DNA of 64,000 nucleotides from Aldersonia sp. NBC_00410 (GTDB lineage Bacteria > Actinomycetota > Actinomycetes > Mycobacteriales > Mycobacteriaceae). How positions within the stretch are numbered: the stretch's first letter is position 1; the number at the start of each line of letters is the position of its first letter. Below, piece by piece: positions 17,669 through 26,196 of this stretch. A program made the position numbers and the translations under genes. The notes below the pieces were generated by a model that was given only the letters and a program-made list of their open reading frames with translations, ran no database searches and was not told where the DNA came from. The stretch spans positions 248,001 to 312,000 of the forward strand of contig NZ_JAPENM010000008.1 in NCBI RefSeq assembly GCF_026342035.1. Reading direction: 5' to 3'.

Positions 17669-18454
17669 ATGGGATCCGAACAGCGCAGGATTGTCGTGGT
17701 CGGTGCCGGTTCCGGGATCGGCGCCGCCACCGCCGCGCACTTCCATACCCGCGGGGACCACGTCCTCGCCGTGGACGTCCGCGAAAACGAAACGCCGGCG
17801 GCCGAGCACCGGACATGCGACCTGCGGGACACGGCCGCCGTCGACGCGTTGTTGCACGACATTGGTTCGGGCTGGGATCTGCTCGCCCACGTCGCCGGTG
17901 TGCCAGGCACAGCTCCGCCCGCGGATGTGCTGACCATCAATTACCTCGGCATGCGGCTGATGACCGAAGGCATGCTGCCGCTACTCCATCCGGGTGGCGC
18001 GGTTGTCGCTGTCGCTTCCACCGCCGGGGCGGGTTGGGCGCACCGGACCGAAGTGCTGGAAGGGTTGCTCGGCGCCACCGACACGGCTGCCGTCGAATCC
18101 TGGCTGGCGACCCAGGATCCGTCCTACCCGGTCTACAACACATCGAAGGAAGCGGTAATCCTCTACGCGAAGCGGCTCGCCGCACCCGCATGGACGAAAT
18201 ACGGGGTGCGAATCAACACGGTCAGCCCCGGTCCCACCGAGACACCGATCCTCGCCGACTTCGAGCAATCGATGGGGGTGGACGTGCTCGACATGGTTCG
18301 CAGCACGGTGGGCCGGCATGCCACGGTCGACGATATTGTGCCGATCATCGACTTTCTCGGTTCACCGGCCGCGCGCTGGGTCACCGGACAGGACGTCTGG
18401 GCCGATGGCGGCTTCGTGAGTTCGATACTCGCCGGAACACCGATCGACATCTAG
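17669..18454 (+). CDS. Short-chain dehydrogenase (3-alpha-hydroxysteroid dehydrogenase-like)
   Basis: A 261-residue classical SDR. The cofactor motif is VGAGSGIGAA (11-20), with Asp36 after the second strand suggesting NAD+. The active-site residues are Ser117, Tyr156 and Lys160 (YNTSK). Its compact layout, with a long loop between the Ser and the Tyr, resembles Comamonas 3-alpha-hydroxysteroid dehydrogenase/carbonyl reductase; that is an impression, not an alignment. It should interconvert an alcohol and a ketone. ATG 17669 has GGGAGG 9 nt upstream. It is followed 68 nt later by a P450 on the same strand. Confidence 0.9.
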   Translation: MGSEQRRIVVVGAGSGIGAATAAHFHTRGDHVLAVDVRENETPAAEHRTCDLRDTAAVDALLHDIGSGWDLLAHVAGVPGTAPPADVLTINYLGMRLMTEGMLPLLHPGGAVVAVASTAGAGWAHRTEVLEGLLGATDTAAVESWLATQDPSYPVYNTSKEAVILYAKRLAAPAWTKYGVRINTVSPGPTETPILADFEQSMGVDVLDMVRSTVGRHATVDDIVPIIDFLGSPAARWVTGQDVWADGGFVSSILAGTPIDI

Positions 18455-18522
18455 CGTCGATCGCCACCACGACCTTTGATTCGCAGCCCGAATCGTTTGG
18501 AAAACCTGGGAGGACAACTACG

Positions 18523-19794
18523 TTGACCGCAACCGATGCCCCACCGGCGCCGCGCCCCTACCATCGGCACGATATTTCGGTACATGACTTCTGGGACCGG
18601 GACTTCCGTTCCCGGGACGACGTGTTCGCCGACCTTCGGGCCGAGGACGGGCTGAGCTGGCAGCCGCCGGTCGAGGCGATCTTCCCGCACGAGGAGCCCG
18701 GCTACTGGGCGGTGACGCGGCACGCCGATATCAAGTTCGCCAGCCAACGCAATGACCTGTTCGGGTCGAGTTTCGGGATCAGTGTCGATCCGATGCCGGC
18801 CGAGATCCAACGCGGGATCTCGTTCTTTCTCTCGATGGACCCGCCCGACCACACCCGGTACCGCCGACTGATCAGCATGTCGTTCACACCGCGGCAGGTG
18901 CGCCGAATCGAATCCCAGATTCGCGACAACGCCACGGAGATCGTCGATCGGCTGCTCGATGACCTGCGGGCCGGAAGGGACGTCGATTTCGCCGCGGACT
19001 TCGCCACCAAACTGCCGATGCGAACGGTCTCGGACATGATCGGCATCGATCCGGCCGACCGCGAGAAGGTTGCCTACGCCGCGGAATGTCTGTTCAGCTC
19101 AACCGATGACGACTACGCCTCGCTGGAAGAACGTGCGACACACACGATGGCGCAGCTCGGCATCCTGACCAGCGCCGGAATGGAACTGGCCCAACGCCGC
19201 CGCGTGGAACCGCGCGAGGATCTGATGACGAACATCGTCAACGCCGAGGTCGACGGCCATCGGCTCACCGACACCGAGATCGGCGCCTTCATGGTCCTGC
19301 TCGGCTCGGCAGGCAACGACACCACCAAGCAGACCACCTCGCACGCCTTCCGCGCGCTTGTCGACAACCCCGATCAGATCGCCTGGCTGCTCGACGACTT
19401 CGACGGCCGGATCGACGGCGCGGTAGACGAATTCGTGCGCTGGTCAACTCCGGTGATCAGCTTCGCCCGCCATGCGCTCGTCGATACCGAACTCGGTGGG
19501 ACGCCCATTGCCGCCGGCGAGAAGGTTGGATTGTTCTACTGCTCGGCCAATCGGGACGAAGCGGTATTCGAGCGTCCGAACGAGTTCGACATCACGCGCT
19601 CGCCCAATCCGCATCTCGGATTCGGCGGCGGCGGCGCGCATTTCTGCCTCGGCAGCCAGCTCGCGAAAATGCAACTGCGGCATCTGTTCCACGAGCTGCT
19701 GACCCGACTTCCCGAGGTAACCCTCGGCGAACCGGAGTACGTGCACAGCAACTTCGTGCACGGCGTCAAGCGGATGCCGATCGCGCTGGCCTGA
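18523..19794 (+). CDS. Cytochrome P450
   Basis: A 423-residue P450 starting at TTG 18523, 9 nt after GGGAGG; the frame is open far upstream but overlaps the SDR gene. FFLSMDPPDHTRYRRLIS is the conserved C-helix region, GSAGNDTTKQTTSH the I-helix, and FGGGGAHFCLGSQLAK the haem loop with Cys375. The PPDHTRYR and GGGAHFCLG style is common in actinobacterial CYP124/125/142-type enzymes that attack sterol or isoprenoid chains; this is a memory-based hint only. It is transcribed with the preceding SDR and ends at a strong hairpin. Confidence 0.93.
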   Translation: MTATDAPPAPRPYHRHDISVHDFWDRDFRSRDDVFADLRAEDGLSWQPPVEAIFPHEEPGYWAVTRHADIKFASQRNDLFGSSFGISVDPMPAEIQRGISFFLSMDPPDHTRYRRLISMSFTPRQVRRIESQIRDNATEIVDRLLDDLRAGRDVDFAADFATKLPMRTVSDMIGIDPADREKVAYAAECLFSSTDDDYASLEERATHTMAQLGILTSAGMELAQRRRVEPREDLMTNIVNAEVDGHRLTDTEIGAFMVLLGSAGNDTTKQTTSHAFRALVDNPDQIAWLLDDFDGRIDGAVDEFVRWSTPVISFARHALVDTELGGTPIAAGEKVGLFYCSANRDEAVFERPNEFDITRSPNPHLGFGGGGAHFCLGSQLAKMQLRHLFHELLTRLPEVTLGEPEYVHSNFVHGVKRMPIALA

Positions 19795-19808
19795 TAGGCG
19801 CCGGCGGC

Positions 19809-19832
19809 GACTTCACCGCTTTAGGTGAAGTC
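19809..19832. terminator. Bidirectional hairpin between convergent genes
   Basis: A perfect 9-bp stem, GACTTCACC (19809-19817) with GGTGAAGTC (19824-19832), around a 6-nt loop. It is flanked by GGCGGC and GCCGCC that can extend the stem across a bulge. It lies between the P450 and SDR 3' ends and includes the last codons of the SDR gene. Confidence 0.65.
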
Positions 19833-20618
19833 CGTGCCGCCGTCGACGTTGATGTTTGCCCCGGTCATATAGGAGTTGCGCCGCGATGCCAGGAACGCGA
19901 CGACCGGGCCGACCTCGTCGGGCAAACCTACCCGCGGCAGGTGTGCGGGGTGGCCGAAGTGCTCGGTGATCGCCTCGGCCAGCCGATAGGGATCGGCGTC
20001 GCCGACCCCCACCGACTCGGCCCAACTCACCAGCGATTCGGACGCGACGCTGCCGGGCGAGACGATGTTGACCATGATCTCGTCCTTCGCCAGCAGCAGC
20101 GACAGGTTCTTGGAGATGCTGGTCACCATCGATTTGGCTGCGGTATATGCCGCAAGTGAAACAGTCTGCCGCTGTGTCGAACTCGCGGAGAAGTTGACGA
20201 TCCGGGCCCATTCCGCCGCGCGCAACATGGGCAGCGCCGACTGCACGCAGTGCACCATGCCGAGCACGCCCCCGTCGAGCGCTGTTCGCCACTGCTCGTC
20301 GGTCAACTCCTCGACCGTGCCACGCACATCCGGTCCCGCCGCATTGACCAGAACGTTGAGCGTTCCGTCCCAGCGTTGCGCCAGCTCGGCGAAGACCTCC
20401 GCCACTCGGTCACCGTCGCGCATGTCCGCGACCAGCCCCACCGCATCCGGACTGCCGAGCGCGCACAGCTCGTCGACTGCCCGGTCGAGATCGGCACGGG
20501 TGCGCGCGAGTACCGCTACCCGGGCACCGTCCTCGGCAAAGCAACGGGCGGCGGCCAGGCCCATGCCTCGACCGCCACCCGCCACCACGACTTTCGCATC
20601 GTCGAACCCAAGATCCAC
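19821..20618 (-). CDS. Short-chain dehydrogenase/reductase
   Basis: A 265-residue SDR with cofactor motif AGGGRGMG (13-20), NAAG at 92-95, Ser in FSASS (about 144-147), and Tyr158/Lys162 in AYTAAK. The C-terminus YMTGANINVDGG is standard. It resembles 3-oxoacyl-ACP reductase-like SDRs and could serve as a beta-hydroxyacyl-CoA dehydrogenase. Co-transcription with the thiolase 13 nt upstream supports a beta-oxidation role, since hydroxyacyl-CoA oxidation and thiolysis are consecutive steps. The substrate is unknown. Confidence 0.9.
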   Translation of the reverse strand: MDLGFDDAKVVVAGGGRGMGLAAARCFAEDGARVAVLARTRADLDRAVDELCALGSPDAVGLVADMRDGDRVAEVFAELAQRWDGTLNVLVNAAGPDVRGTVEELTDEQWRTALDGGVLGMVHCVQSALPMLRAAEWARIVNFSASSTQRQTVSLAAYTAAKSMVTSISKNLSLLLAKDEIMVNIVSPGSVASESLVSWAESVGVGDADPYRLAEAITEHFGHPAHLPRVGLPDEVGPVVAFLASRRNSYMTGANINVDGGTDFT

Positions 20619-20631
20619 TGCGCTACAGCGC

Positions 20632-21804
20632 TCAGACTTCGATCACGACGGCGCCACCCTGGCCACCGCCGGCACACATTGCGGCGACTCCGATTCCACC
20701 ACCGCGCCTGCGTAGTTCGTAAATCAGCGTGGTGATCATCCGAGCGCCCGATGCCGCGATCGGGTGGCCGAGGCTGCATCCGCTGCCGGAGAAGTTCACC
20801 AGTTCCTCGTCCAGACCGTGCTCGCGGCACGCGGCGATCGGAACCGACGCGAACGCCTCGTTGATCTCCCACAGCGCGACGTCCGACGGCGCGAGTCCTG
20901 CGCGGTCGAGCACCTTCCCGATCACCTTCACCGCACCGAGTCCGCAGTCGCGCGGCGGCACGCCGGCCGCGGCCCAGGCCCGTACCGAGCCGAGGACATC
21001 GAGGCCCTCTGTCGCCGCGTACGCCTCGTCCACCAGCGCGACCGCGGCCGCTGCGTCGTTGATACCGCTGCTGTTGCCCGCGGTGATGGAGAATCCCTCG
21101 ATCTCCGGGTGCAGCACCTTCAGTCCGGCGAGGCGTTCGATCGTTGTGTCGCGGCGCGGCTGCTCGTCGACGCTGAAGTCGACCAACCCGCTCGCGGTCT
21201 GAATCTTCATCGGGACGATCTCGTCGACGAACTTGCCGGCATCCATCGCGGCAATCGCGCGTTGATGCGAGCGCAGCGCCCATTCGTCCATTTCCTGCCG
21301 AGAAATGCCCACGGCCTTGGCCGTGTTCCAGCCGACGGTGACGGCCATGTCGAGCGTGGGGGCGTCCGGCGTCTCCGGATGGCTCGGCGGCATCCACGGT
21401 TCCTTGAAGGTCAGCTCCGGTCCGGGCACCCGCCACTTCATCAACGGCCCGGTGGACAGCGACTGCACACCGCCGGCGACGAGCACGCGTTCCATCCCGG
21501 AACCGATCTGCGCGGCGGCATTGCCGATCGCGGTGAGGCTGCCCGCGCAGTGCCGATTCACCGCCTGCCCGGGCACACTATCCATTCCCGTCGCGGCCGC
21601 GGCGTATCGGGCGAGATCGCCGCCACCGTAATGTGATTCGGCCAGAATAATGTCGTCGACCGCCGTCGGATCGATCCCGGCTCGCCGGATCACCTCGGGC
21701 AGGATGGTGGTTGCGAGGGTTTCCGACGGCGTGTTGACGAGCGCGCCCTTGAACGATCTTCCGATGGCTGTCCGAGCGGCGCCGACGATTACGGGTTTGG
21801 GCAT
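20632..21804 (-). CDS. Thiolase (acetyl-CoA acyltransferase)
   Basis: A 390-residue classical thiolase. The nucleophile is Cys86 in NRHCAGSLTA, and GCSLGHPIAASG supplies the catalytic His. MCAGGGQGGAVV near the C-terminus holds the second Cys. The complete triad supports thiolytic cleavage of a 3-ketoacyl-CoA to acetyl- or propionyl-CoA. It is the first gene of a two-gene operon with the SDR at 19821, under operator site A7. The RHCAG variant in place of the common xxCxSG may reflect an unusual acyl chain, which is speculative. Confidence 0.93.
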   Translation of the reverse strand: MPKPVIVGAARTAIGRSFKGALVNTPSETLATTILPEVIRRAGIDPTAVDDIILAESHYGGGDLARYAAAATGMDSVPGQAVNRHCAGSLTAIGNAAAQIGSGMERVLVAGGVQSLSTGPLMKWRVPGPELTFKEPWMPPSHPETPDAPTLDMAVTVGWNTAKAVGISRQEMDEWALRSHQRAIAAMDAGKFVDEIVPMKIQTASGLVDFSVDEQPRRDTTIERLAGLKVLHPEIEGFSITAGNSSGINDAAAAVALVDEAYAATEGLDVLGSVRAWAAAGVPPRDCGLGAVKVIGKVLDRAGLAPSDVALWEINEAFASVPIAACREHGLDEELVNFSGSGCSLGHPIAASGARMITTLIYELRRRGGGIGVAAMCAGGGQGGAVVIEV

Positions 21805-21879
21805 GATTCTTCGACCTCGTGCGGGCAGGCTGCGCTTGGCAGCGTGGGTATGGTGCAGGGCGCGGCTAATCGTAGGATC

Positions 21880-21898
21880 TACCGTATGGCCAACTGTA
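21880..21898. promoter_or_regulatory. TetR-type operator, site A7
   Basis: TACCGTA-TGGCC-AACTGTA, 76 nt upstream of the thiolase start at 21804 and just beyond the end of the crotonase at 21925-22836. Confidence 0.65.
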
Positions 21899-21924
21899 TA
21901 GTGTCGCGAGCGGGCTGTCAGCCC

Positions 21925-22836
21925 CTACCCGCGGCCCGGCTCGGGCACGTGGAAGTGCTCGTCGCGCAGCCGGAACGCCTCTTTCGTTCCGTGCTCCGCC
22001 CTGGTCTTGACGAAGTTGAACTCCCCCGGCGCGAATTGCAGGTTCGTTCCGTAGGCGTGGAAGAGATAGCTGGCCACCTCCTCACCCTGGTACGCCTGAC
22101 TCTGCTCCACGAGGCGAAATGCTTCCTTGGCGATGACCACACCGTCGGCGGGCATCCTGGCCGCCTTCTCCGCCCAGTAACGCGCCCGTGCCGTGACCTC
22201 GTCCGGATCGCAGGTCTCGGTGAAGACGCCCAGGTGTTCGACCGCGGCGGCCTCGATGATGTCACCGGTCAACAGCAGGCGGCGGGCGAGCACGGGACCG
22301 AGGCGATGAAAGAACATGTGCAGGCTGCCGAGCGCGGGGCCGAGGAACCGGGTTGCGGGCATGCCGATCTTCGCGTCTCGCGCGATCACCGAGATATCGG
22401 TCATCAGCGCCATTTCGAATCCCCCGCCGAGCGCGAACCCGCCGATCTCCCCCACCGTCACCTTCGGAAAGCCGAGGAGATTGTGATAGAAACCGAACGA
22501 CTTCCGGTCGACGGCAAGCCGACGCCGCTGACTCGGCCGGCTTTTCGCGCTCCGCGAGTCGGAATCCCCTGCCTGCGAACCATTCTTGCTGCCGTACCAG
22601 CCGTAGGCATTGTTCATGTCCGCGCCAGTGCTGAATACGCCCTCCGCGCCGCGGAGCAGGACCACCGTCAGGTCGTCGTCGTCGGCGACATCGTCGAGAT
22701 GGTGAGCGAGGGCATCCCGCATCGCGGCATCGTAGGAGTTGCGTTGCGTGGGATTGTTCAGCGTGATCGTCGCGATCCTGCTGTCCCGGTCCACCTCGAA
22801 CAACACGCGTTCGTCACGATTACCCGGATCCGTCAT
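21925..22836 (-). CDS. Enoyl-CoA hydratase/isomerase family protein
   Basis: A 303-residue crotonase, about 45 residues longer than its neighbours because of an insertion after the first oxyanion loop (FSTGADMNNAYGWYGS) that is rich in Ser, Arg and Lys. The second oxyanion loop is GFALGGGFEMALMTD. ATG 22836 was chosen at MTDPGNRDERV. The gene lies 4 nt downstream of a hotdog thioesterase on the same strand, and both are controlled from the 23.6-kb divergent gap. Hydration or isomerisation of an enoyl-CoA is expected; the insertion could widen or gate the pocket. Confidence 0.9.
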   Translation of the reverse strand: MTDPGNRDERVLFEVDRDSRIATITLNNPTQRNSYDAAMRDALAHHLDDVADDDDLTVVLLRGAEGVFSTGADMNNAYGWYGSKNGSQAGDSDSRSAKSRPSQRRRLAVDRKSFGFYHNLLGFPKVTVGEIGGFALGGGFEMALMTDISVIARDAKIGMPATRFLGPALGSLHMFFHRLGPVLARRLLLTGDIIEAAAVEHLGVFTETCDPDEVTARARYWAEKAARMPADGVVIAKEAFRLVEQSQAYQGEEVASYLFHAYGTNLQFAPGEFNFVKTRAEHGTKEAFRLRDEHFHVPEPGRG

Positions 22837-22840
22837 ATCG

Positions 22841-23563
22841 TCAGTTCCCTTCTCGCGCAACGCGCCGCTTGCCGTATCGGTGACCGATGAGCTGCTCGGG
22901 CGGCAATGCAACCGCGTCGACCGCACCGATACACAGCACCTCGCCACCGAGCAGCAGCCGCGCCGTCGAGCTGATGGCTCGGTCGGTTCGACTTCGGGTG
23001 ATGTCGAATGTCAGCTCGGCCAGGACTGGCGTCGGGCGTCGGTACCGCACGTTGAGCGATCGGGTCTTGCCGGAGGGCCCTGTCGCGCAGTTGTGCTGCT
23101 GAATGACACAGTCGAAGAAGACGCCGAGGAACCCGCCGTGCACGAGTCCGGGCGGCCCTTCGTACACCACTGGGAATGCCACCGTTCCGCGTGCCGATTC
23201 GCTGGCGACGTGGTCGAAGCGATACTCGGGAAAGGCGGCGTTGTAGGACCCGATGTCGAAGGCGTGATCGAGATAGATCCGGCGCGACTCGTCGAGATCG
23301 TCGCCTACCCGTGGCGCAGGATCAGTCGGCGCGACAGGCTCGAGCGCCCTCTCCCACTCGGCGAACCGCGCGACCATCTCGTCGACCGCCGGATGTGGCT
23401 GCTCGAGCGAGAGCAACAGGCCGGTCAGTCGGCGCATCGCGGCAGCGGCCGCGATCGTCTGTGCCAGCGGTTGCTCGCCGAACCGAACACCATCCTCGGT
23501 AGTGGTGATACTGCCGATTCCGGACGCGCCGGCCTGCTGTGTCGCGTCGGCCTGCCCTGTCAT
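22841..23563 (-). CDS. Hotdog-fold acyl-CoA thioesterase (PaaI-like)
   Basis: A 240-residue protein with a C-terminal hotdog domain. VYEGPPGLVHGGFLGVFFD matches the PaaI/YbgC-type thioesterase motif (HGG), and LNVRYRRPTPV is the usual following strand. The first 90 residues form a helical extension lacking a recognised domain. The protein probably hydrolyses a CoA thioester, releasing CoA from dead-end intermediates. ATG 23563 was selected at MTGQADATQQ. It is the first gene of a minus-strand pair with the crotonase at 21925 and is divergent from the plus-strand crotonase operon, with operator A8 between them. Confidence 0.85.
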   Translation of the reverse strand: MTGQADATQQAGASGIGSITTTEDGVRFGEQPLAQTIAAAAAMRRLTGLLLSLEQPHPAVDEMVARFAEWERALEPVAPTDPAPRVGDDLDESRRIYLDHAFDIGSYNAAFPEYRFDHVASESARGTVAFPVVYEGPPGLVHGGFLGVFFDCVIQQHNCATGPSGKTRSLNVRYRRPTPVLAELTFDITRSRTDRAISSTARLLLGGEVLCIGAVDAVALPPEQLIGHRYGKRRVAREGN

Positions 23564-23641
23564 GGACCCTCTTTCCACGCGCTGGTCGTTCCGCCGACGG
23601 TCATTCCTTGCTAACTTGTCCAAAACAGTAACGGTATCGCC

Positions 23642-23660
23642 TACCGTATAGCTAACAGTA
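23642..23660. promoter_or_regulatory. TetR-type operator, site A8 with extra half-sites
   Basis: TACCGTA-TAGCT-AACAGTA in the divergent gap. Immediately to its left, AACAGTA (23624-23630) and AACGGTA (23630-23636) provide two additional half-sites, so more than one repressor dimer may bind here. Confidence 0.74.
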
Positions 23661-23686
23661 TCCCCGGAAAGGTGCGGCACACAACG

Positions 23687-24508
23687 GTGAGCAGCGACGT
23701 CGAGAGCGATCCGGCCAAAGGAGCCGTCGTGGTGGAACGCGACGGTGCGCTGCTACGCATCACCCTCGACCGCCCAAGCGCGCGCAACTCGTTGAGCCCC
23801 GGCATGATCGAGACACTGGTCGGCACCCTCACCGCGGCCGCAGCCGATGATTCACTGCGCGCGATCCACATCCGGGGCGCCGGGGACAACTTCTGCTCCG
23901 GTGCCGACTGGCTGGCCACCAACAACGCCGACCGGCAACGGCCACGCTCGGGCGACCTCGTTCGCCGCATCCCCCATCAGTCGCACCGCGTGATCGAACT
24001 CGTCCACTCGATTCACTTGCCGGTGGTGTGCACCGTGCGCGGGTGGGCAGTCGGGCTCGGCTGCAACCTTGCGCTCGCCGCGGATTTCACGGTCGCCGCC
24101 ACCAACGCCGTGTTCTGGGAGCCCTTCCTCGCCCGCGGCTTCAGCCCGGACTCGGGCGCCACCTGGCTGCTACCCCGACTCATCGGGATCGCGCGGGCCA
24201 AACGACTGCTTCTGCTGGGTGAGAAGGTCGGCGGCACGGACGCCGCCGACTGGGGATTGATCCACGCGTGTGCGCCGGACCTCGATCTCGATGCGACGGC
24301 CGAGGATCTCCTGGCCAGGCTGGCCGCGGGACCGACCGTCGCCATCGGCATGGCCAAGCAGGCCATCAACTTCGGGCAGCACGCCACCCTCGGCGACACG
24401 ATGGCGCAAGAGCTGTTTGGGCTGGAGTTGTCTTGCCGCACCGACGATTTCAAGGAAGGGCTGGCGTCGTTTCGGGAACGGCGGCCGCCCGATTTCACCG
24501 GACGCTGA
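23687..24508 (+). CDS. Enoyl-CoA hydratase/isomerase family protein
   Basis: Crotonase of 273 residues from GTG 23687 (278 if GTG 23672 is used; GGAAAGG at 23666-23672 is too close to the earlier start). RITLDRPSARNSLSPGM begins the fold, NFCSGADWLATNN is the first oxyanion loop, and VRGWAVGLGCNLALAADF the second. WEPFLARGFSPDSGATWLLP follows the active-site region. It heads a plus-strand operon that continues with two more crotonases and three acyl-CoA synthetases. The operator A8 lies only 26 nt before the start, consistent with direct repression. Confidence 0.9.
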   Translation: MSSDVESDPAKGAVVVERDGALLRITLDRPSARNSLSPGMIETLVGTLTAAAADDSLRAIHIRGAGDNFCSGADWLATNNADRQRPRSGDLVRRIPHQSHRVIELVHSIHLPVVCTVRGWAVGLGCNLALAADFTVAATNAVFWEPFLARGFSPDSGATWLLPRLIGIARAKRLLLLGEKVGGTDAADWGLIHACAPDLDLDATAEDLLARLAAGPTVAIGMAKQAINFGQHATLGDTMAQELFGLELSCRTDDFKEGLASFRERRPPDFTGR

Positions 24509-24544
24509 GCAGTACGCGCAGAGCCCATCGATGAAGGGGACACC

Positions 24545-25348
24545 ATGTCGTTCGACACGATCAAATATGAAGTCGATGGCCATACCGCGACCATCACGCT
24601 CAATCGTCCCGATGCACTGAATGCGCTCAGCCCGCACATGATCACCGAACTGCGCAGCGCCTACGCCGAAGCCGAGAACGACGATCGGGTCTGGCTGGTG
24701 ATCGTCACCGGCAGCGGACGCGCCTTCTGCACCGGCGCGGACGTCAAGGAAATCCCCGGCGACGGCAAAGTCGTCAACGAGCGCCCGTACCTGTCCACCT
24801 ACGAGCAGTGGGAGGCTCCCCAGGAGGGCACTCCCCCGTACCGCACGATGGCCAAACCGATCCTGGCCGCGATCAACGGACTGTGCTGTGGCGCTGGGCT
24901 CGACTGGATCACCACCGGCGACATCGTGATCGCCTCGGACAAAGCCACCTTCTTCGATCCGCATGTCAGCATCGGGCTTGTCGCCGGCCGCGAGGTGGTG
25001 CGCCTGGCCCGAGTGCTGCCCCGTTCGGTCGCACTTCGAATGGCTCTGATGGGCAAGCACGAACGGATGAGCGCGCAACGTGCCTACGAGCTGGGCATGA
25101 TCAGCGAGGTCGTCGAGCACGACAACTTGCTCGAGCGCGCTCACGAGATCGCCTCGATCGTCAATTCCAATGCACCGCTGGCGGTTCGGGGAACCCGACT
25201 GGCGATTCTGAAGGGACTCGACCTGCCGATCCACGAGGCCGAGATGCTCGCGGAGTCGTTCCGCGAGCGCGTCACCAGGACCGAGGACGCGCTGGAGGGT
25301 CCGCGCGCCTTCGTCGAAAAGCGTGCACCGGAATGGCAGTGTCGGTGA
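24545..25348 (+). CDS. Enoyl-CoA hydratase/isomerase family protein
   Basis: A 267-residue crotonase with TITLNRPDALNALSPHM, first oxyanion loop AFCTGADVKEIPG and second NGLCCGAGLDWITTGDI. The segment ATFFDPHVSIGLVAGRE is shared in form with the next gene (ATFFDSHVSAGLV) and with the crotonase at 54101 (DPHVAVGLVAGDG), so these three are probably one subgroup. In that segment the usual catalytic Glu positions are occupied by Asp/His/Ser, so the chemistry may not be simple hydration. It overlaps the next gene by 16 nt. Confidence 0.91.
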   Translation: MSFDTIKYEVDGHTATITLNRPDALNALSPHMITELRSAYAEAENDDRVWLVIVTGSGRAFCTGADVKEIPGDGKVVNERPYLSTYEQWEAPQEGTPPYRTMAKPILAAINGLCCGAGLDWITTGDIVIASDKATFFDPHVSIGLVAGREVVRLARVLPRSVALRMALMGKHERMSAQRAYELGMISEVVEHDNLLERAHEIASIVNSNAPLAVRGTRLAILKGLDLPIHEAEMLAESFRERVTRTEDALEGPRAFVEKRAPEWQCR

Positions 25349-26196
25349 ACGGCGGGTCGATGAACGGCGGGTCGATGAACGGCGGGTCGATGAACGGCAC
25401 CTTCGAAACCATCCTGCTCGACGTCGATGCAGCGGATCACGTCGCCACCATCACGCTGAATCGTCCCGAGCGGCTCAACGCGTTCGATCGAACGATGTGC
25501 GAAGAGATGGCGCGAGCATGGCACGCGGTGAAGTTCGACGAGGCGGTGCATGCGGTGGTAATTCGCGCCGCGGGTGAGCGGGCGTTCAGCGCCGGCCTCG
25601 ACATCAAGTCGTCCTACGGGCAACCGGACAATGTGTGGAACCACGAGGATCCGGGTGAACTGCTCAGCCCCAAGTGGCAGAAGATGTGGAAGCCGGTCGT
25701 GTGCGCGGTGCAGGGGATATGCACAGCGGGAGCGTTCTACTTCGTGAACGAGGCCGATGTGGTGATCTGCTCCACGGACGCCACCTTCTTCGACTCGCAT
25801 GTGTCCGCCGGGTTGGTGTCGGCGCTCGAACCGATCGGCCTGATGCGTCGCATCGGCCTCGGCGAAACCCTACGAATGGCATTGCTGGGCAACGACGAAC
25901 GGGTCGGCGCGGACACCGCGCTGCGGATCGGCCTGGTGACCGAAGTCGTTGCACGACCGGACCTCTGGAGCCGCGCCCATCAGATCGCCGCCACCATCGC
26001 CGCCAAACCGCCGTCCGCAACGCAGGGCACTGTCAAGGCCATCTGGGAATCGTTGGACAAGCCGTATCGAGCCGCGATGGAGCAGGGGCTCATCTACACC
26101 CGAGTCGGGAATCCGCTCGGCACTGCCGAGTTGGCGGCACAGCCCAACGGCTCCGCGACCGATCCTCGCAGGGCGACCACGCCGAGGATCCGCTGA
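25333..26196 (+). CDS. Enoyl-CoA hydratase/isomerase family protein with repeated N-terminus
   Basis: A 287-residue crotonase. TITLNRPERLNAFDRTM and AFSAGLDIKSSYG are typical; QGICTAGAFYFVNEADVV forms the second oxyanion loop. The N-terminus contains three exact copies of the pentapeptide NGGSM encoded by a 15-bp DNA repeat, so ATGs occur at 25333, 25360, 25375 and 25390. ATG 25333 overlaps the preceding gene by 16 nt; any of the later ATGs could be the true start. The TGA overlaps the ATG of the ligase at 26196. Function in beta-oxidation is inferred from the family and the operon. Confidence 0.88.
   Translation: MAVSVNGGSMNGGSMNGGSMNGTFETILLDVDAADHVATITLNRPERLNAFDRTMCEEMARAWHAVKFDEAVHAVVIRAAGERAFSAGLDIKSSYGQPDNVWNHEDPGELLSPKWQKMWKPVVCAVQGICTAGAFYFVNEADVVICSTDATFFDSHVSAGLVSALEPIGLMRRIGLGETLRMALLGNDERVGADTALRIGLVTEVVARPDLWSRAHQIAATIAAKPPSATQGTVKAIWESLDKPYRAAMEQGLIYTRVGNPLGTAELAAQPNGSATDPRRATTPRIR
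25348..25392 (+). repeat. Three tandem 15-bp repeats encoding NGGSM
   Basis: Three identical units of AACGGCGGGTCGATG (25348-25362, 25363-25377, 25378-25392) at the start of the crotonase gene. Each unit brings an in-frame ATG preceded by a GC-rich GGCGGG stretch. The copy number is likely to vary by slippage without shifting the frame. Confidence 0.95.

Noticed and set aside
17407-18522. Upstream extension of the P450 at 18523
   Set aside because: It overlaps the SDR gene and is low-complexity Arg/Gly sequence; TTG 18523 has a good ribosome-binding site.
25348-25392. CRISPR or mobile-element repeat
   Set aside because: The units are contiguous 15-bp coding repeats without spacers or flanking duplications.
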